From Hyalangium ruber (GTDB lineage Bacteria > Myxococcota > Myxococcia > Myxococcales > Myxococcaceae): a DNA stretch of 64,000 nucleotides. The translations under genes and the position numbers were made by a program. Below the pieces are notes generated by a model. The model was not told the origin of the DNA. It made no database searches and was given only the letters and a program-made list of their open reading frames with translations. The stretch lies in assembly GCF_034259325.1 (NCBI RefSeq), contig NZ_JAXIVS010000019.1:109305-173304 (forward strand), written 5' to 3'. Within the stretch, counting starts at the first letter, position 1. Each line of letters starts with the position of its first letter. Below are positions 44,738 through 54,998 of the stretch, in pieces.

Positions 44738-47700
44738 ATGCGCTTCGCCCTCGCCGTGCTGCTTGCCTCCCTGCCCGCGCTCGCCGCCAACCCCTGGGAG
44801 GCGCCCGCCTTCTCCGCCGAGCCCGCGGCTCTCGCGGGGGCCGCCGCCGCGCTGCCTGCTCCCGAGGGGGCCGAGGTGGAGGTGCTGCTGGAGGAGGGCA
44901 CCTTCTCCTATGACGCGCACGGCCGGGAGACCGTCACCCTGCGCCAGGTCTACCGCGTGCTCACCACCGAGGGGGCGCACACCTGGGACACGGTGGCCAT
45001 GGGCTACGCGCCCTGGCACGAGGAGCGCCCGGAGATTCGCGCCCGCGTCATTACTCCGGACGGAGTGGCGCACGTGTTGGATCCCGCCACCTTGGTGGAG
45101 GCCACGCCCGCCGAGAGCGAGCCGGAGACGCTGTCGGACCGGCGCGTGCTGCGCGGCCCGCTGCCCGCCATCACCGTGGGCGCGGTGGTGGAGCAGCTCA
45201 TCATCACGCGCGAGACGGAGAGCCTGTTCGCCAGCGGTGCCGCGCGGCGCTTCTTCTGGGGCAAGGAGGTGCCGGTGCGCAAGGTGCGGCTCACGCTGGA
45301 GGTGCCCCAGGGCAGCGCCCTGCACTTCGCCACGCGTGGCGTGGGGGTGAAGCCCCGGCGCACCGAGGCTCAGGGGCGTACCCGGCTCGTCTTCGAGGAT
45401 GGGCCGCTGGAGCCCCTGCAAGCCCCCGAGCCCTTCCTGCCCGCGGACGCCGTCACCTGGCCGCACGTGGCCTTCTCCACCGGACGCGGCTGGGGCGAGC
45501 TGGCCCGCAGCTACCACGAGACGGTGGAGGTGCAGCTGGCCGGCGCGGCGCTGGAGCGCACCGCGAAGGAGATCGTCGGAGACGAGAAGCGCCGCGAGGT
45601 GGTGGCCGGCAAGCTGATGGCGTGGGTGCATTCGCAGGTGCGCTACACGAGCCTGCAGTTCGGCGCGGCGGCCGTGGTGCCGCGCCAGCCGGCCGAGACG
45701 CTGGTGCGCCGCTACGGCGACTGCAAGGACCTGTCCACGCTGCTGGTGGGCCTGCTGCGCGCCTCGGGCATTCCGGCCTCGGTGGCGCTGCTTCGCACCG
45801 GCCCGGAGGATGTACGCGAGGCGCTGCCCGGCTTCGGCCTCTTCGACCACGCCATCGTCTACCTCCCCGGCACACCCGCCCTGTGGGTGGATGCCACGGA
45901 TGCCTTCAGCGCTCCGGGACAGCTTCCCGTCCTGGTGCAGGGGCGCCTGGCGCTGGTGGCCCACCCGGAGACGAAGGGCCTGGTGCGCACCCCCGAGGCG
46001 CCGGCCACGGCCAACACCTTCACCACCCGGCGCGAGGTGTTCCTGGCCGAGCGCGGCCCCGCCCGCATCGTCGAGGTGAAGGCATCCACCGGCGCGGTGG
46101 CCTCCGCGTACCGCGAGCACTTCGCGAGCACGGAGCTGGCCCGGGTGCGCGAGGGCTATACGGAGTACGTGAAGAGCGCCTTCGCCGCCGAGGAGCTGGG
46201 GCGGCTGGAGCCTCGGGAGCTGAAGGCGCTGGAGAAGCCCTTCGAGGTGGAGTTGGAGGTGGCGCGGGCCTCTCGGGGTTACACGGACGACACGGAGGCG
46301 GTGCTGGCGCTGGGCGGCATGGCCCTGCTGGGGCGACTGCCGGACTTCCTGCTCGACTCATCGAGCGAGGAGCCGTCGGGGGCCCGGCGCCAGGGGGAGT
46401 TGGTGTTGCTGGAACCCTACACCGCCGAGCTTCGCTACCGCGTGGTGCCTCCGCCGGGCTATGTGCCCCGGCCGCTGCCCAAGGCCTTCAACCACAAGCT
46501 GGGCCCGGCCACCTACTCGGGCCAGTTCTCGCTCCAGGGCCGCGAGGTACACGCCACCTTCCGCTTCCAGACCAGCAAGCGCCGGTGGACAGCGGCGGAG
46601 GTGGAGACATTCCGCACCGCGCTCACGCCGCTGCGCACGGAGGAGGACGCGCAGGCCGCCTTCGACCATGAGGGCGCCGCGCTGCTGGCCGCCGAGCGCG
46701 TATCCGAGGCGCTGGAGGCCTACCGCCGCCTCGTGACGCTGCACCCGAACGAGGCCCTGCACCGCACCCAGCTCTCGCTCGCGCTGCTGGGGGCTGGCGT
46801 GGGGGATGAGGCCCGCCAGGAGGCCCGCCGCGCCACGGAGGTGGAGCCGGGCTCGGCGCTGGCCTGGCGCACGCTGGGGTGGGTGCTGCAGCACGACATG
46901 CTGGGCCGCCGCTTCCTGCCGGGCTTCGACCACGCGGCCGCCCTGGCCGCCTACCGCAAGGCCAAGGCGCTGGAGCCGAAGGACTTCGAGACGCGCGGCG
47001 ACCTGGGAATCCTCCTCGAGTACAACCCCCAGGGCGAGCGCTACGCCGAGGGCTCGCGCCTGAAGGAGGCCGTGGCCGAGTACCAGGAGCTGCGCGAGCT
47101 GCTGGACCGCGACGACATGGATGACCACCTGCTGCTGGACGTGTTCCTGCTGGAGCGGTACGCGGAGGTGCTGCGGCTGGCGCAGGACATGAAGCCCTCG
47201 AAGCTGCGCCACAGCGTGCGGCTGAGCGCCTCGGCGCTGGTGGACGGCCCGGCGGCGGCGGTGAAGAACGCCTCCCGGTGGGTACCCGCCGTCGATGACC
47301 GACGCGAGGCGCTGCAGGATGCCGCCAACCGGTTGATGCGGCTGCGGCGCTACCCGGAGGCGCATGCGTTCCTCTCCGAGGCGGCCCGGGGTGCCCCCAA
47401 CGCCGTGGAGCTGCAGCAGCGGGTGACACCCCTGATGAAGGCCACGCGCTTCGACGCCAGGGCCTTGAAGAACGAGGATCCGCGCACGGTGGTGCAACGG
47501 CTCTTCCTCGCCGTGCTGGAGGAGGACGGGGGCATGGCCCAGGTGGAGCGGAACCTGGTGAAGGCCTCGCTCACCTCGGAGCCGGACATGGCCAGCGAGG
47601 TGCTGCGCATCGTGCGCGCGCAGCTCGGCCGAGGGGTGCTGGCGGAGGTGCCGCTGCATGCCTCGGTGGACCTGGCGCTCTCGATGATGGAGCTGCGCGT

Positions 47701-48814
47701 GGAGGGGGACGCGAAGAGCGCCTTGCGCATCCAGTCGCGCCTGCCCTTCGAGGGCTCCAGTGCGAGCGAGTCGTGGTTCGTGGTGCGCTCCGGCGGCGAG
47801 TACCGGCTGCTGGCTACCGGGTACCACACCCCGACGCTCGGCCAGGAGGCGATGCGGCGGGTGGAGGCGGGAGACCTGGCGGGGGCGCGACAATGGCTGG
47901 ACTGGGCTCGCGACATGCTTCCGGCGACGCGTCCGGAGAGTGAGAGCGGCGCCAACTTCCTGCGGCTGTGGAAGAAGGGGAGCGCGGGCAGCGCGGAGCA
48001 GGTGCGCGTGGCGGCGGCGAGCCTCATGGCCTACGGCAAGCAGGCGGTGCGGGCCATTCCCTTCCTGAGCCTGGCGCGCGAGAAGGCGACGACGGACGCG
48101 GAGCGGCGGGGCTTGGACCGGGACCTGATGGGGGCGTACTACACGCTCAAGCGCATGCCGGAGTTGCTGGAGACGGCGGACCGCCTGCTGGAGGCGGCGC
48201 CCGTGGACGAGCTGGCGTACTTCCACGCCACCTACGCGCTGCGACAGACGAATCGGACGGAGGAGCTGGCGAAGCGCGCCGAGGCGCGGATGAAGCTCCT
48301 GCCGGAGGACGACATCGCGCTGGAGACGCTGGCGAACGTGGCGCGGATGCGTGGGGAGCTGGCGAAGGCGCAGGAGTACCGGCGGCGCATCGTCGAGACG
48401 GGCAAGGCCACGGCGCACACGTACAACGAGCTGGCGTGGAACACGCTGTTCCTGGGCACGGTGGACGAGGCGGCGGTGGCGGATGCGCTCAAGGCCAACA
48501 CCCTCACCAACTATGGAAATGCGTCCTACGTCCACACGCTGGCCACGCTCTATGCGGAGGTGGGCGATGGGCAACAGGCACGCCAGTTGCTCCTCAAGTC
48601 CCTGGAGTTGAGGGGCACGGGCACGCCGCTGCCCTATGACTGGTACGTGGTGGGCCGCATCGCCGAGGGGTATGGGCTCCAGGAGGAGGCCCGGGCGGCG
48701 TACGCGAAGGCGCGGAGCTCCGAGCCAGACATCAACAACGTGAACGCGTTGACCGACTCGCGGCTCAAGGCGTTGGACTCGGCGCCCAAGGCCATCGCCA
48801 AGCCCGCGCCCTGA
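44738..48814 (+). CDS. Large secreted DUF3857/transglutaminase/TPR protein
   Basis: The 1358-residue product has a signal peptide ([17 protein letters not shown]). A DUF3857-type domain covers about residues 40-240. A transglutaminase-like domain follows, with the catalytic triad Cys 329 ([18 protein letters not shown]), His 371 ([11 protein letters not shown]) and Asp 385 (WVDATDAF). From about residue 640 to the end are many TPR-like helical pairs ([33 protein letters not shown]). Members are envelope proteins of unknown substrate. Size is unusual. It converges on the ABC gene with five bases between. Confidence 0.85.
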   Translation: MRFALAVLLASLPALAANPWEAPAFSAEPAALAGAAAALPAPEGAEVEVLLEEGTFSYDAHGRETVTLRQVYRVLTTEGAHTWDTVAMGYAPWHEERPEIRARVITPDGVAHVLDPATLVEATPAESEPETLSDRRVLRGPLPAITVGAVVEQLIITRETESLFASGAARRFFWGKEVPVRKVRLTLEVPQGSALHFATRGVGVKPRRTEAQGRTRLVFEDGPLEPLQAPEPFLPADAVTWPHVAFSTGRGWGELARSYHETVEVQLAGAALERTAKEIVGDEKRREVVAGKLMAWVHSQVRYTSLQFGAAAVVPRQPAETLVRRYGDCKDLSTLLVGLLRASGIPASVALLRTGPEDVREALPGFGLFDHAIVYLPGTPALWVDATDAFSAPGQLPVLVQGRLALVAHPETKGLVRTPEAPATANTFTTRREVFLAERGPARIVEVKASTGAVASAYREHFASTELARVREGYTEYVKSAFAAEELGRLEPRELKALEKPFEVELEVARASRGYTDDTEAVLALGGMALLGRLPDFLLDSSSEEPSGARRQGELVLLEPYTAELRYRVVPPPGYVPRPLPKAFNHKLGPATYSGQFSLQGREVHATFRFQTSKRRWTAAEVETFRTALTPLRTEEDAQAAFDHEGAALLAAERVSEALEAYRRLVTLHPNEALHRTQLSLALLGAGVGDEARQEARRATEVEPGSALAWRTLGWVLQHDMLGRRFLPGFDHAAALAAYRKAKALEPKDFETRGDLGILLEYNPQGERYAEGSRLKEAVAEYQELRELLDRDDMDDHLLLDVFLLERYAEVLRLAQDMKPSKLRHSVRLSASALVDGPAAAVKNASRWVPAVDDRREALQDAANRLMRLRRYPEAHAFLSEAARGAPNAVELQQRVTPLMKATRFDARALKNEDPRTVVQRLFLAVLEEDGGMAQVERNLVKASLTSEPDMASEVLRIVRAQLGRGVLAEVPLHASVDLALSMMELRVEGDAKSALRIQSRLPFEGSSASESWFVVRSGGEYRLLATGYHTPTLGQEAMRRVEAGDLAGARQWLDWARDMLPATRPESESGANFLRLWKKGSAGSAEQVRVAAASLMAYGKQAVRAIPFLSLAREKATTDAERRGLDRDLMGAYYTLKRMPELLETADRLLEAAPVDELAYFHATYALRQTNRTEELAKRAEARMKLLPEDDIALETLANVARMRGELAKAQEYRRRIVETGKATAHTYNELAWNTLFLGTVDEAAVADALKANTLTNYGNASYVHTLATLYAEVGDGQQARQLLLKSLELRGTGTPLPYDWYVVGRIAEGYGLQEEARAAYAKARSSEPDINNVNALTDSRLKALDSAPKAIAKPAP

Positions 48815-48819
48815 CAGGT

Positions 48820-50679
48820 TCAGTCCCGGTAACCGCGCGCCTGCAGGTTGAACAGGTGCGCGTAGCGCCCGTCCTTCGCCATCAGCGCGTCGTGGCTGCC
48901 CAGCTCCTCCACCTGCCCGTTGTGCAGCACCGCGATCTGATCCGCCATCCGCACCGTCGAGAACCGGTGCGAAATCACGATGGCGATACGGTCCGCCGCC
49001 AGCGCCTGGAAGCGCTCGAACAGCGCGTGCTCCGCCTCCGCGTCGATGCTCGCCGTCGGCTCGTCCAAGATGAGCACCTCCGCGTCCTCGCGCATGAACG
49101 CCCGAGCCACCGCCAGCTTCTGCCACTGCCCCGCGCTCAGCTCCTGCCCCTTCTCGAACCACCCGCCCAGCATCGTGTCGTACTGCTGTGGCAGCGCCGT
49201 GATGACCGGGCTCGCTCCTCCCAGGTCCGCCGCTCGCACGATTCGGTTGCGGTCCTCCAGCGCCGGCACGTGCCCCAGCCCGATGTTCTCCGCCACGCTG
49301 AACTGGTAGCGCACGAAGTCCTGGAACACCGCTCCGAAGCGGCTCCGCAGATCCGCCACGTCCATGTCTCGGATGTCCACGCCCCCGTAGAGGATGCTGC
49401 CCTCCGTCGGCTCGTACAGGCGCAGCAGCAACTTCACCAACGTGCTCTTTCCCGCGCCGTTCTCCCCCACCAGCGCCAGCTTCTCTCCCGGCTGCAGCTT
49501 CAACGTCACGTTCCGCAGCGCCCACGCTTCCTTCCCTGGATAGCGGAAGGACACATCCCTCAGTTCGATGGCATTACCCGGCCCCCGCGGCGGCGATTTC
49601 GCCGGCAGCACCCGCGGCTGCTCCGAGCCCGTCGGTATCTCCAGGTACGCGAACAGGTTGCTCATGAAGAGCGCGTCCTCGTACATCGAACCGATGCTCG
49701 TCAGGATTCCCTGGAACGCCGCCTGCCCCTGCCGGAACACCGAGAGGTAGAGCACCATGTCGCCCACGGTGATTGTCCCCGTCGCCGCCCGGTTCGCCAC
49801 GAACGCGTAGCATCCGTAGAACGCCCCCAACGACAGAATCCCCAGCCCCAACCCCCACCCCATCCGCTTGAGCGCCAGCGCCCGGTCCTCGCTGAAGAAC
49901 TTCTGGAACAGCGTCCGGTAACGCCCCAGCACCAGCGGCCCCAGCCCGAACAGCTTCACCTCCTTCACGTGGTTGTCCCGCGTGAGGATCCACTCCAGGT
50001 AGTTCAGCTTGCGCCCCTCCGGCGCCCGCCACGAGTACAGCCGGAACCCCGCCGCCGCCAGCCGCGCCTCGGCGATGAACGCCGGAATCGAGGCCGCCAC
50101 CAGCACCACCACGCTCCACGGCGACAGCGCCACCAACAGCACCGCGTACGTCGACAGCGTCACCAGGTTGCGGACAATCGTGAACGCCTGCATCACCAGC
50201 GACAGCGGCCGGCTGTTCGCCTCGCGCCGCGCGTTCTGCATCTTGTCGTAGGTGTCCGAGTCCTCGAAGTGCCGCAGCTCCAGCTCCAACGCCTTGTGCA
50301 GAATCCGCTCGTTGAGCAGGTTGCCCAGGTTGGCCCGCAGCAGCTCCCGCGTCAGCGCCAGGCTCCGGTCCACCAGCGCCGAGCCCAACATCAGCCCGAA
50401 CTCCAGCCCCACCAGCCCCAGCACCCGCGAGCGCAGCACCTCCGCCCCGCCCTCCTTGGACGCCGCCACCACCCCGTCCACGATCAGCTTGCCCACGTAG
50501 GCAATCGCCGCCGGCAGCACCGCCGCCACCAGCGTCAGCACCCCCAACACCACCGCCAGCTTCGGGCTGGCCTGCCAGAAGAGCCGGAACGTTCCCGGCA
50601 GTTGCCTGAACAGGCTGCCCGCGTTCTTCAGGCGGGACTTGAGCGAAGGCGGAGGCGCGGAAGGGAGCGGTGGGGCCAC
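48820..50679 (-). CDS. ABC transporter, exporter type (permease and ATPase fused)
   Basis: The 619-residue half-transporter has six membrane helices in the first 350 residues (for example LAVVLGVLTLVAAVLPAAIAYVG) and an ATPase domain with Walker A VGENGAGKST, signature LSAGQWQK (the usual Gly-Gly replaced by Ala-Gly), Walker B VLILDEPTAS and the switch His in ISHRFST. It probably works as a homodimer. Substrate is unknown. Confidence 0.92.
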   Translation of the reverse strand: MAPPLPSAPPPSLKSRLKNAGSLFRQLPGTFRLFWQASPKLAVVLGVLTLVAAVLPAAIAYVGKLIVDGVVAASKEGGAEVLRSRVLGLVGLEFGLMLGSALVDRSLALTRELLRANLGNLLNERILHKALELELRHFEDSDTYDKMQNARREANSRPLSLVMQAFTIVRNLVTLSTYAVLLVALSPWSVVVLVAASIPAFIAEARLAAAGFRLYSWRAPEGRKLNYLEWILTRDNHVKEVKLFGLGPLVLGRYRTLFQKFFSEDRALALKRMGWGLGLGILSLGAFYGCYAFVANRAATGTITVGDMVLYLSVFRQGQAAFQGILTSIGSMYEDALFMSNLFAYLEIPTGSEQPRVLPAKSPPRGPGNAIELRDVSFRYPGKEAWALRNVTLKLQPGEKLALVGENGAGKSTLVKLLLRLYEPTEGSILYGGVDIRDMDVADLRSRFGAVFQDFVRYQFSVAENIGLGHVPALEDRNRIVRAADLGGASPVITALPQQYDTMLGGWFEKGQELSAGQWQKLAVARAFMREDAEVLILDEPTASIDAEAEHALFERFQALAADRIAIVISHRFSTVRMADQIAVLHNGQVEELGSHDALMAKDGRYAHLFNLQARGYRD

Positions 50680-50946
50680 GATCTCCTGTTCCTAACCGAC
50701 AGGGGCTCCAAAGTCCGCGCTTCTCCCACCGAGGCCCCTGCGACGCTCGCCACGCGGCCGTGTGCAGCCCTGCGTACAGCCCCCAGGTATTCCGTCCGCC
50801 AGCTCATGGCCTTTTGAAAGAGTTACAGGCCGTGTGCGCAGTTCTCCGCACTTGTACCGAGATACACGTGCAACCCTCCACGGGGATCCACACCTTTAGG
50901 ACGTCCGCCCCCCGACACCGCGCTCCCGCGGCCGGAGAGGGCGGGT

Positions 50947-50962
50947 CGGCCAGCGCTTTGCA
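50947..50962 (+). promoter_or_regulatory. Candidate sigma-54 promoter
   Basis: CGGCCAGCGCTTTGCA matches the -24/-12 pattern (GG at 50948, GC at 50960, 10 bases between; TTTGCA at the -12). The predicted start would fall about 45 bases before the small gene. Matches by chance are possible in GC-rich DNA. Confidence 0.4.
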
Positions 50963-50974
50963 GAGGAGGTGCGC

Positions 50975-50989
50975 GTCACCGGCGGTGAC
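50975..50989. repeat. Inverted repeat near the predicted transcription start
   Basis: GTCACC-GGC-GGTGAC, perfect six-base arms. It may be an operator or a leader hairpin for the gene at 51019. Confidence 0.45.
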
Positions 50990-51018
50990 ACAGCGGGAGC
51001 GTAGAAGGGGGAGCAGTC

Positions 51019-51171
51019 ATGCGCGGAGTCATCACAGGCCGTGAGGTGGTCGCCAACCTGGGCCTCATCTACCGGGAGTTTGGCGCGAGCTGCCTCGTGC
51101 GCTGTCTCTGGGTGCTCGTCAGCGGTAAGTCCACCACCTTTCTCGAGGTGGCGTGTCAGCCAGAGCGATGA
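51019..51171 (+). CDS. Small 50-residue hypothetical protein
   Basis: The frame begins MRGVITGREVVANLGLIYRE and continues with FGASCLVRCLWVLVSG and a short polar end. A GGGGGAG site lies six bases before the ATG. It has a hydrophobic middle with two Cys residues that could lie at the membrane. Composition and ribosome site suggest a real gene. Not recognised. Confidence 0.55.
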   Translation: MRGVITGREVVANLGLIYREFGASCLVRCLWVLVSGKSTTFLEVACQPER

Positions 51172-51243
51172 GCAAGCCAAGAGCCGCGGGAGCCCTCCAG
51201 CTCCCACGGCCCTTGCGTCCCCTTCCGCCGTGACTCACTCCGC

Positions 51244-51435
51244 TCACGGCTCCCGACGGCTCGGACGGTCCGGATCCACCGCATCCTTGATGGCCCGCTT
51301 CGCGTCCTCGATCTTCTCCTTCACGTTGCCCTTGAGCGTGTCGGCCTTGCCTTCGGCCTCCAGTTCACGGTCCCCCGTCACCACGCCCGCCGTCTCCTTC
51401 ACTTTGCCCTTAATCTTGTCGTTCCACTCACCCAT
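51244..51435 (-). CDS. CsbD-family stress protein
   Basis: The 63-residue product MGEWNDKIKGKVKETAGVVT, with DRELEAEGKADTLKGNVKEK, is a clear CsbD protein: small, highly charged, general-stress-induced in other bacteria. I chose the ATG that begins the family match. Confidence 0.9.
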   Translation of the reverse strand: MGEWNDKIKGKVKETAGVVTGDRELEAEGKADTLKGNVKEKIEDAKRAIKDAVDPDRPSRREP

Positions 51436-51550
51436 GGTCCTGCCTCCCTTCGTCGCGCGAGGTGTCTTGCGTGCAACGAAGATGGGCACACCGGTAGGGG
51501 ATGACAGGTGACAGGGGCTCGTCCGCCCGTCTGCCCACCGAGCAGCGGCC

Positions 51551-52384
51551 TCAGCCCTCCAGGGGCGCGAGGGGCGGCGCCAGGCTTCCGCTGACTTCGA
51601 GCACCGGCAGGCGCAGCGCCTCGGCCAGGGCACCGGTGAGCTGGCCCAGCCTTCGCAAGCGCTCGCGGGGCTCGGGGTGCTCCTGCTCGAAGCTGGAGGC
51701 GTCCAGGTAGGCGAGCTGCGCGGCGGCACGGCCATGGAGGATGGTCACGCGCGCATCGAGGGCCTGCAGGCGCTCGTGCAGGGTGTCGAGGAAGGCGGTG
51801 GCGCGGTGGAGCTCCGCGCAGGCGGCTTCCAGGGCCTGGGCCGCCTCGGTCTCGTCCGTCGGGGTGGAGTCCCGGGAAGCTGCGGCGTAGAGGGAGACGC
51901 CGTCGATGCGGACCGGTGGCATGTCCTCCGCCAGCCAGCCATTCTCCAGCCACTGCAGCACCGGCCACAGGGACGAGGGGGCTTCGGCGCCCACGCCCCA
52001 CAGGGCCCAGGCGACGCGCAGGGCTCGGGGGGTGGGCCCTTCGGGGAGGGCTCGCAGCGCCGCCTGCCCTTCGGGGGTGAGCACCTCGGTCGCACGGGCG
52101 TGCTCCCAGCGCTCCAGCCTCGCCAGCAGCGCGCCGAAGGGCTCCAGCGTCTCCTGACGCGCGCGTTCCTGGCGCTCGCTGTAGGCCTGGGCCTGGCGCT
52201 TCACGCGTTGCCTCGCGGCCTTCAGCGCCTCCAGGGCCTGCGGGTGCCGAGCCCAGGCTTCGCGGGCGCGGGTGCCTTCCGGGAACGCAGGCCGTGGAGG
52301 CTGCTGCTCCAGCGCCCGCTTCACCCCCAGCCCCAGCGCGGCCAGCGCGAGGCCTCCCAACGCGAAGGGAAGGAAGATGGGCAT
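51551..52384 (-). CDS. Hypothetical protein with N-terminal membrane helix and coiled coil
   Basis: The 277-residue product starts MPIFLPFALGGLALAALGLG (membrane anchor), then a long charged helix (ALEALKAARQRVKRQAQAYSERQERARQE), a middle region with LQWLENGWLAEDMPPVRIDGVSLYA, and a C-terminal helical part with HERLQALDARVTILHGRAAAQLAYL. Not recognised; cytoplasmic or periplasmic scaffold possible. Confidence 0.6.
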   Translation of the reverse strand: MPIFLPFALGGLALAALGLGVKRALEQQPPRPAFPEGTRAREAWARHPQALEALKAARQRVKRQAQAYSERQERARQETLEPFGALLARLERWEHARATEVLTPEGQAALRALPEGPTPRALRVAWALWGVGAEAPSSLWPVLQWLENGWLAEDMPPVRIDGVSLYAAASRDSTPTDETEAAQALEAACAELHRATAFLDTLHERLQALDARVTILHGRAAAQLAYLDASSFEQEHPEPRERLRRLGQLTGALAEALRLPVLEVSGSLAPPLAPLEG

Positions 52385-52459
52385 GGGACGGGCTCTCCTG
52401 AGCGCGAATCGCTGAAACCTATAACCCACCGCGTCGCTCGCTCCAGCAGGCGAGCAGGC

Positions 52460-52687
52460 TCACACTCCGCTGAAATGGATACGGGCCAGCGCACCCGCGC
52501 TGGTGGGAGGTTCCAGAGCGAAGCGAATCCGCTCCAGGAAGCCGTGAACCCCAAGGATTGTGGGCCCTTCCCAGTCTGGCAGTACCAGACAGGTGCCATC
52601 GACCAGCACATCCGAGCCCTGATCCGCCAGGAGACGAATGGAGAGGCGGTGGAGCGTGCCCTTGATGGTCCCGAGGCGGCTCGACAT
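52460..52687 (-). CDS. Small hypothetical protein, possibly frameshifted at its 5' end
   Basis: The 75-residue frame (MSSRLGTIKGTLHRLSIRLL, then ADQGSDVLVDGTCLVLPDW) looks like coding sequence. Its ATG lacks a ribosome site, and the frame upstream still reads protein-like (DELGEGLESLP) with no start codon. A separate 21-codon frame starting at 52774 (MSRKRQEPVPEDATQVDEVGR) ends right where that begins, so a one-base frameshift could join them. Confidence 0.45.
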   Translation of the reverse strand: MSSRLGTIKGTLHRLSIRLLADQGSDVLVDGTCLVLPDWEGPTILGVHGFLERIRFALEPPTSAGALARIHFSGV

Positions 52688-52820
52688 CGGCAGGGATTCG
52701 AGCCCCTCGCCAAGCTCATCTCCCGACCTCGTCGACCTGGGTGGCGTCCTCCGGCACTGGCTCCTGGCGCTTCCGGCTCATCCCCGTCACTGTAGCGGGT
52801 CCTGGCCGGAAATGAGGTTT

Positions 52821-54362
52821 TCAGGCGAGCGGCGGCACGTACGGCCACTGCGGCAACGGTCCCTTGCCCGCCTCCCGTGTCAGGTAGTCCGCAGCAATGT
52901 TCGCGCTCTCCATGATGGTGAGCAGCCCGCTGCCCGGGTGCGTTCCTCCGCCCACCCAGTACAGCCCCTCCACGTCCGGGTTCTTCACCTTCGGCCGCAG
53001 CGGGCCCAGCTGCAGCCACGTGTGCGAGAGGTTGAACACCGCCCCTCGGAACACGTGGAAGTCGTCCCGCCACGTCTCCGCCGTGAAGTAGCGCTCCGAG
53101 CGGATGTGCCGGCGCACGTCCTTCAGCCCCACCTTCGCCAGCATGTCCGGAATCCGCTCGCGCAACGCCCGCTCCGTCGCCGCCCAGTCCACCGGCTGCG
53201 CCGTGTTCGGCGTCGGCACCAGCACGTACAACGTCGAGTGCCCCTTCGGCGCTCCCGACGCATCCGTCACGCACGGGTTGCACACGTAGAACGGAGGATC
53301 CTCCAGGTCCACGTACCGGTCCTCCAGCGCATCCCGGTCCGTACGCCGCGCGTTCTCCGATAGATAGATGAGGTGGTGCGGCAAGTCCGAGTACACCGTG
53401 TCCAGCCCGTAGTACGCCATGAACGTGCTGCACGAGTACTTCGCCTTCTCCAGCGCCGCGTCCGACAGCTGGGTGCCCGCACGCGCCTCCGCCGGCACCA
53501 GGTTCTGCGCCGCGTACGCCAGGTCCGCGTTCACCACCACCGCGTCCGCCTCCAGCGTCTGCCCGTTCGCCAGCCGCACCCCCACCGCTCGCCCCGCGTC
53601 CACCCGCACCTGCTCCACCGCCTCCCCCATCCGGAACGTCGCCCCCAGGTCCTGCGCGCACCGCATCATCCCCCGCGCCAGCTCCCGGAAGCCCCCTTCC
53701 ACGTGCCACACCCCGAAGGCCAGCTCCAGGTACGGAATCACGCTGAACACCGAGGAGCACGTCGTCGGGTGCAACCCCAGGTACTTCGAGGGGTACGCCA
53801 GCGCGTACGTAATCCGGTCATCGTGGAAGAACCCATCCAGGTGCCGGTACAGCGTCTGCCACGGCTTGAAGCGCAGCGTGGAGGCCAGCCGCCATGGCGC
53901 GTAGTAGCCCAGGCTCCCCGCGTTGGTGGCGATGAACTTCTCGTAGGCGATGGCGTACTTCTCCCGCCCCTCCGCCAGCCACGCCCGCAGCGCCTCCGGC
54001 TTGTCGGCGCCGTACTGGGCCAGCTGCGCCGCCATGCGCTCCGGGTCCTTCGAGGTGTCCAGGTGCGTGCCGTCCCAGAAGTGGACCCGTGTGTTGGGCT
54101 CCAGCGGCACCAGCTTCACGTAGTCCTCCAGCCGCTTGCCCGAGCGCACGAAGATGCGCTCCAGCACTCCCGGCAACTGGAGAATCGACGGGCCCGTGTC
54201 CAGCGCGTACTCGCCGCGCTCGCCCAGCGCCAGCCCCTTCATCCGCCCTCCGGGCACCGCGTCCTTCTCCACCACGGTGACCTTCAACCCCTGGCCCGCC
54301 AGGTTGATGGCCGTCGACAGCCCTCCAGGCCCCGCTCCCACGACGATGACGTGTCGCACCAT
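52821..54362 (-). CDS. Phytoene desaturase (CrtI) family oxidoreductase
   Basis: The 513-residue protein begins with the FAD-binding motif VIVVGAGPGGLSTAINLAGQGLKVTVVEKDAVPGGRM and ends with GLYWVGGGTHPGSGLLTIMESANIAADYL, the CrtI-type C-terminal signature. Such enzymes desaturate or isomerise carotenoids. There are no other carotenoid genes nearby, so the substrate is not fixed. It is divergent from the chemosensory operon. Confidence 0.87.
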   Translation of the reverse strand: MVRHVIVVGAGPGGLSTAINLAGQGLKVTVVEKDAVPGGRMKGLALGERGEYALDTGPSILQLPGVLERIFVRSGKRLEDYVKLVPLEPNTRVHFWDGTHLDTSKDPERMAAQLAQYGADKPEALRAWLAEGREKYAIAYEKFIATNAGSLGYYAPWRLASTLRFKPWQTLYRHLDGFFHDDRITYALAYPSKYLGLHPTTCSSVFSVIPYLELAFGVWHVEGGFRELARGMMRCAQDLGATFRMGEAVEQVRVDAGRAVGVRLANGQTLEADAVVVNADLAYAAQNLVPAEARAGTQLSDAALEKAKYSCSTFMAYYGLDTVYSDLPHHLIYLSENARRTDRDALEDRYVDLEDPPFYVCNPCVTDASGAPKGHSTLYVLVPTPNTAQPVDWAATERALRERIPDMLAKVGLKDVRRHIRSERYFTAETWRDDFHVFRGAVFNLSHTWLQLGPLRPKVKNPDVEGLYWVGGGTHPGSGLLTIMESANIAADYLTREAGKGPLPQWPYVPPLA

Positions 54363-54524
54363 GCCCCCTACGATGCCCCGCCCCGCCCCCGGTTGCAGCC
54401 GACTTGTGGCCCCGGGGGGCCGCCGACCCCTCGTTTCTGAAGGTACACAGCTCGCGAACACGGTGGTTTGCGTCCCCGCCAACCCCTGTTAAGCGAGGGG
54501 TCTGGACGCCCGAGCCTCCCGCGA

Positions 54525-54998
54525 ATGACTCCCACTCCCCGAGAGGTCCTGCTCTTCACCCTGGAAGGCCTGCGCTACGCCCTGCCCTCGGCGGATGTGC
54601 GGGAGCTGGTCCGCGCCGCGCGGCTCACCCCCCTGCCCCAGGCCCCCGACGTGGTGGAGGGACTGCTCAACCTGCGCGGCGAGCTGCTGCCCGTGCTGGA
54701 CCTGCGCCGCCGCTTCCGGCTGCCCCCTCGCCCCCTGGCCCCGCTCGACCACTTCATCGTCGCCCGGGCCGGCTCCCGCACCGTGGTGCTGCGCGTGGAC
54801 CGGGCCGAGGGGCTGCTCACGCTCGAGCCCGGCGCGGTGGACGAGGCCCCCAGCGCCCTGCCCGGCGTGGGTTACGTGGCCGGCGTCGTGAAGCTCCCCG
54901 AGGGCCTGGTGCTCGTCCACGACTTGCGGAGCTTCTTGTCCGAGGCCGAGGCGCTCGCCCTCGACACGGCGCTGGCGAACGCCCCGGGGGCCTCGTGA
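54525..54998 (+). CDS. CheW coupling protein (first copy)
   Basis: The 157-residue protein matches CheW: VLLFTLEGLRYALPSADVRELVRAARLTPLPQAPDVVEGLLNLRGELLPVLDLRRRF and VAGVVKLPEGLVLVHDLRSFL. It links receptors to the CheA kinase. First of six overlapping genes; the end overlaps the next start (GTGA). Confidence 0.92.
   Translation: MTPTPREVLLFTLEGLRYALPSADVRELVRAARLTPLPQAPDVVEGLLNLRGELLPVLDLRRRFRLPPRPLAPLDHFIVARAGSRTVVLRVDRAEGLLTLEPGAVDEAPSALPGVGYVAGVVKLPEGLVLVHDLRSFLSEAEALALDTALANAPGAS

Larger units (their letters stand above)
50680..51018. other. Intergenic region with a possible sigma-54 promoter and operator
   Basis: No gene of reasonable length is seen on either strand. Near its end are a GG-N10-GC element and a short inverted repeat, listed separately, that lead into the 50-residue gene at 51019. 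Confidence 0.4.

Noticed and set aside
44468..46120. The minus-strand frame of the chemoreceptor stays open far upstream, giving 1163 codons.
   Set aside because: The upstream part is antisense to the DUF3857/transglutaminase gene, has no membrane or receptor pattern and is His/Arg/Gln-rich, typical of a shadow frame in GC-rich DNA.
46358..49525. A 1055-codon minus-strand frame.
   Set aside because: It lies antisense to the TPR protein and overlaps the ABC gene in another frame; composition (Arg/His/Gln/Gly) is that of a shadow, with no domain pattern.
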